In this document: piece by piece, positions 63,237 to 64,000 of the stretch
Layout of the letters: every line of letters begins with the position of its first letter
Position numbering within the stretch: position 1 is the first letter of the stretch
From: Tricholoma matsutake
Taxonomy: Eukaryota; Basidiomycota; Agaricomycetes; Agaricales; Tricholomataceae
Reading direction: 5' to 3'
NCBI GenBank assembly: GCA_026075535.2
Contig: AP026550.1
Coordinates: forward strand, 9,238,001-9,302,000
DNA: 64,000 nucleotides
Notes under the pieces: model-generated
What the model was told of the DNA's origin: nothing
What the model saw: only the letters and a program-made list of their open reading frames with translations
Database searches by the model: none
Made by a program: the position numbers and the translations under genes

Positions 63237-64000
63237 ATAGGGATACCGCAGTTCAGTTCCAAACCAAAGTTCGAACCTGAACTTTTCAGAACTGGACCGA
63301 AGTTTGGTCCAAGGTTTGGGTCGATGGGTAGAACTGGACCACAAGTCCAGTTCTAGGTTCAAGCAAGGTTGAAAATCTTTGAACCTTGCTGAACCTGGTT
63401 CGAACCAAACTTTTTTTGTTGATCTTTTGTGACCTTGGGGAGAATGTTTTGGTGTGTTTGCCAAGGCCATGTCTACCACACTTTGGAACACAAGTGACAA
63501 GACGCATGGCAGCAACACTGGCGTAACATTGCCACATCAACAAGCGTATTAGGACGTCAACAACCATTGACGTGTGTTGAGGGGCCCGAGGCTGCTGGAC
63601 ACAATGTAAATTGAGTACTTTCACTCTCCGTTTCAAGTACTAACCATTTTTTTTAGTTTTAGGCTCTCTACTACTATCTACAACAACAAACACACACACC
63701 ACTTCCTCCCCATCCAAATGGGATGTGAGAGGGTCGTTTGCGGTTAAGAGGCCCCAGGGATGTACTAGGAGGCCCAGGTAGCGAGGTGCCTGCGAGGTAA
63801 GCACACAAAATGCCCGCAACCTCGCCACCTGACCACTAACCGCCCCACCTCTCAAAACAGGAAATGCAGACAACACAACACAGAATGCCAGGGGCTGATC
63901 ACAGCTAGGAGGACAAGAACGAGGACAACAAAGATGAGGAGGATCCGGAGGATGAGGAATGCAATGACAGGGATGACAACCAAACAGCTGGGGAATGGGG
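63237..64000 (+). mobile_element. HT-4: possible further hairpin-gene element, cut by window edge
   Basis: 63240-63420 is a dense set of inverted repeats (AGAACTGGAC / GTCCAGTTCT at 63330-63354; GTTCGAACC words) like the left end of HT-3. A possible start ATGTCTACCACAC (63470) is followed by a short exon with the hairpin ACGTCAA / TTGACGT (63553-63573), a donor GTAAAT near 63606, a canonical TACTAAC branch site at 63638-63644 and acceptor TTTTAG. The next block has TCCTCCCCATCCAAATGGGA, which matches the minus strand of HT-1 near 6395-6425, and a second intron (GTAAGCACAC...CTAAC...AAACAG, to about 63860). The assignment rests on these parallels. Confidence 0.45.

Noticed and set aside
1..64000. 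tRNA or rRNA genes
   Set aside because: No recognisable A/B-box tRNA arrangement or conserved rRNA sequence was seen by eye on either strand; a covariance-model search would be needed to exclude a degenerate tRNA.

Overview
The window reads as an island of nested transposable elements from a filamentous basidiomycete, most likely an Agaricomycete. I base that on the mix of families: chromodomain Gypsy retrotransposons, Tad1-type LINEs, a Ngaro/PAT-type tyrosine-recombinase retroelement, KDZ and CACTA/Tnp2 transposases, a PIF/Harbinger pair (DDE transposase plus Myb/SANT-like protein) and hAT elements. Introns are short (about 45-65 bp) with GTAAGT donors and CTAAC branch sites. I found no rRNA, tRNA, CRISPR array or ordinary host gene.

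Layout. (1) 1-32271 is one deep nest. The outermost level is a Gypsy element (here Gyp-3): its LTR (1669-7514) holds a hAT-like element HT-1 (2246-7106), which holds a second hAT-like element HT-3 (3184-5703). The Gyp-3 gag (7515-8368, resumed 28760-29296) carries two 180-bp palindromic MITEs and is split by a LINE (LINE-A, 8369-28759). LINE-A is split by a second LINE (LINE-B, 8944-23155). LINE-B is split by two Gypsy copies (Gyp-1, 9352-15548; Gyp-2, 17235-22833) and by a 642-bp insertion. A third hAT-like element, HT-2 (29297-31559), separates Gyp-3 gag from its protease. Almost every level is supported by a target-site duplication and by coding sequence that resumes on the far side. (2) 32272-37690 is a Harbinger-like element whose two genes converge between blocks of a ~360-bp repeat. 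(3) 38100-38798 is a solo LTR with a perfect 5-bp duplication, next to a Ngaro/PAT element with split direct repeats (38807-45446). (4) 45447-58219 holds a CACTA/Tnp2 gene, a KDZ transposase fragment split by a solo LTR of the Gyp-3 family, and unrecognised ORFs. (5) 58220-63110 is an ATTATAAT-rich repeat tract into which an autonomous-type hAT (58869-62849) inserted. (6) The right edge enters another hairpin-bearing gene-carrying element.

Decay. Most differences between LTR pairs, and most stop codons, are CpG to TpG/CpA transitions (CGA to TGA stops especially), as expected for methylated, silenced DNA. Several genes (Ngaro RT and recombinase, Tnp2, Gyp-1/Gyp-2 pol) are still long open frames.

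Most unusual content. The three hAT-like non-autonomous elements HT-1, HT-2 and HT-3 (and probably a fourth at 63237-64000) carry no transposase. Instead they carry pieces of a modular multi-exon gene. Its modules encode a repeated peptide of the form [C/H/Y][E/K][P/Q/H]LL[A/V/T]GW from a near-perfect DNA palindrome, and end in a PKR-containing peptide encoded by a second palindrome placed a few bases before the 5' splice site. The two arms of the palindromes change together from module to module even when this changes amino acids. I do not recognise this gene family.
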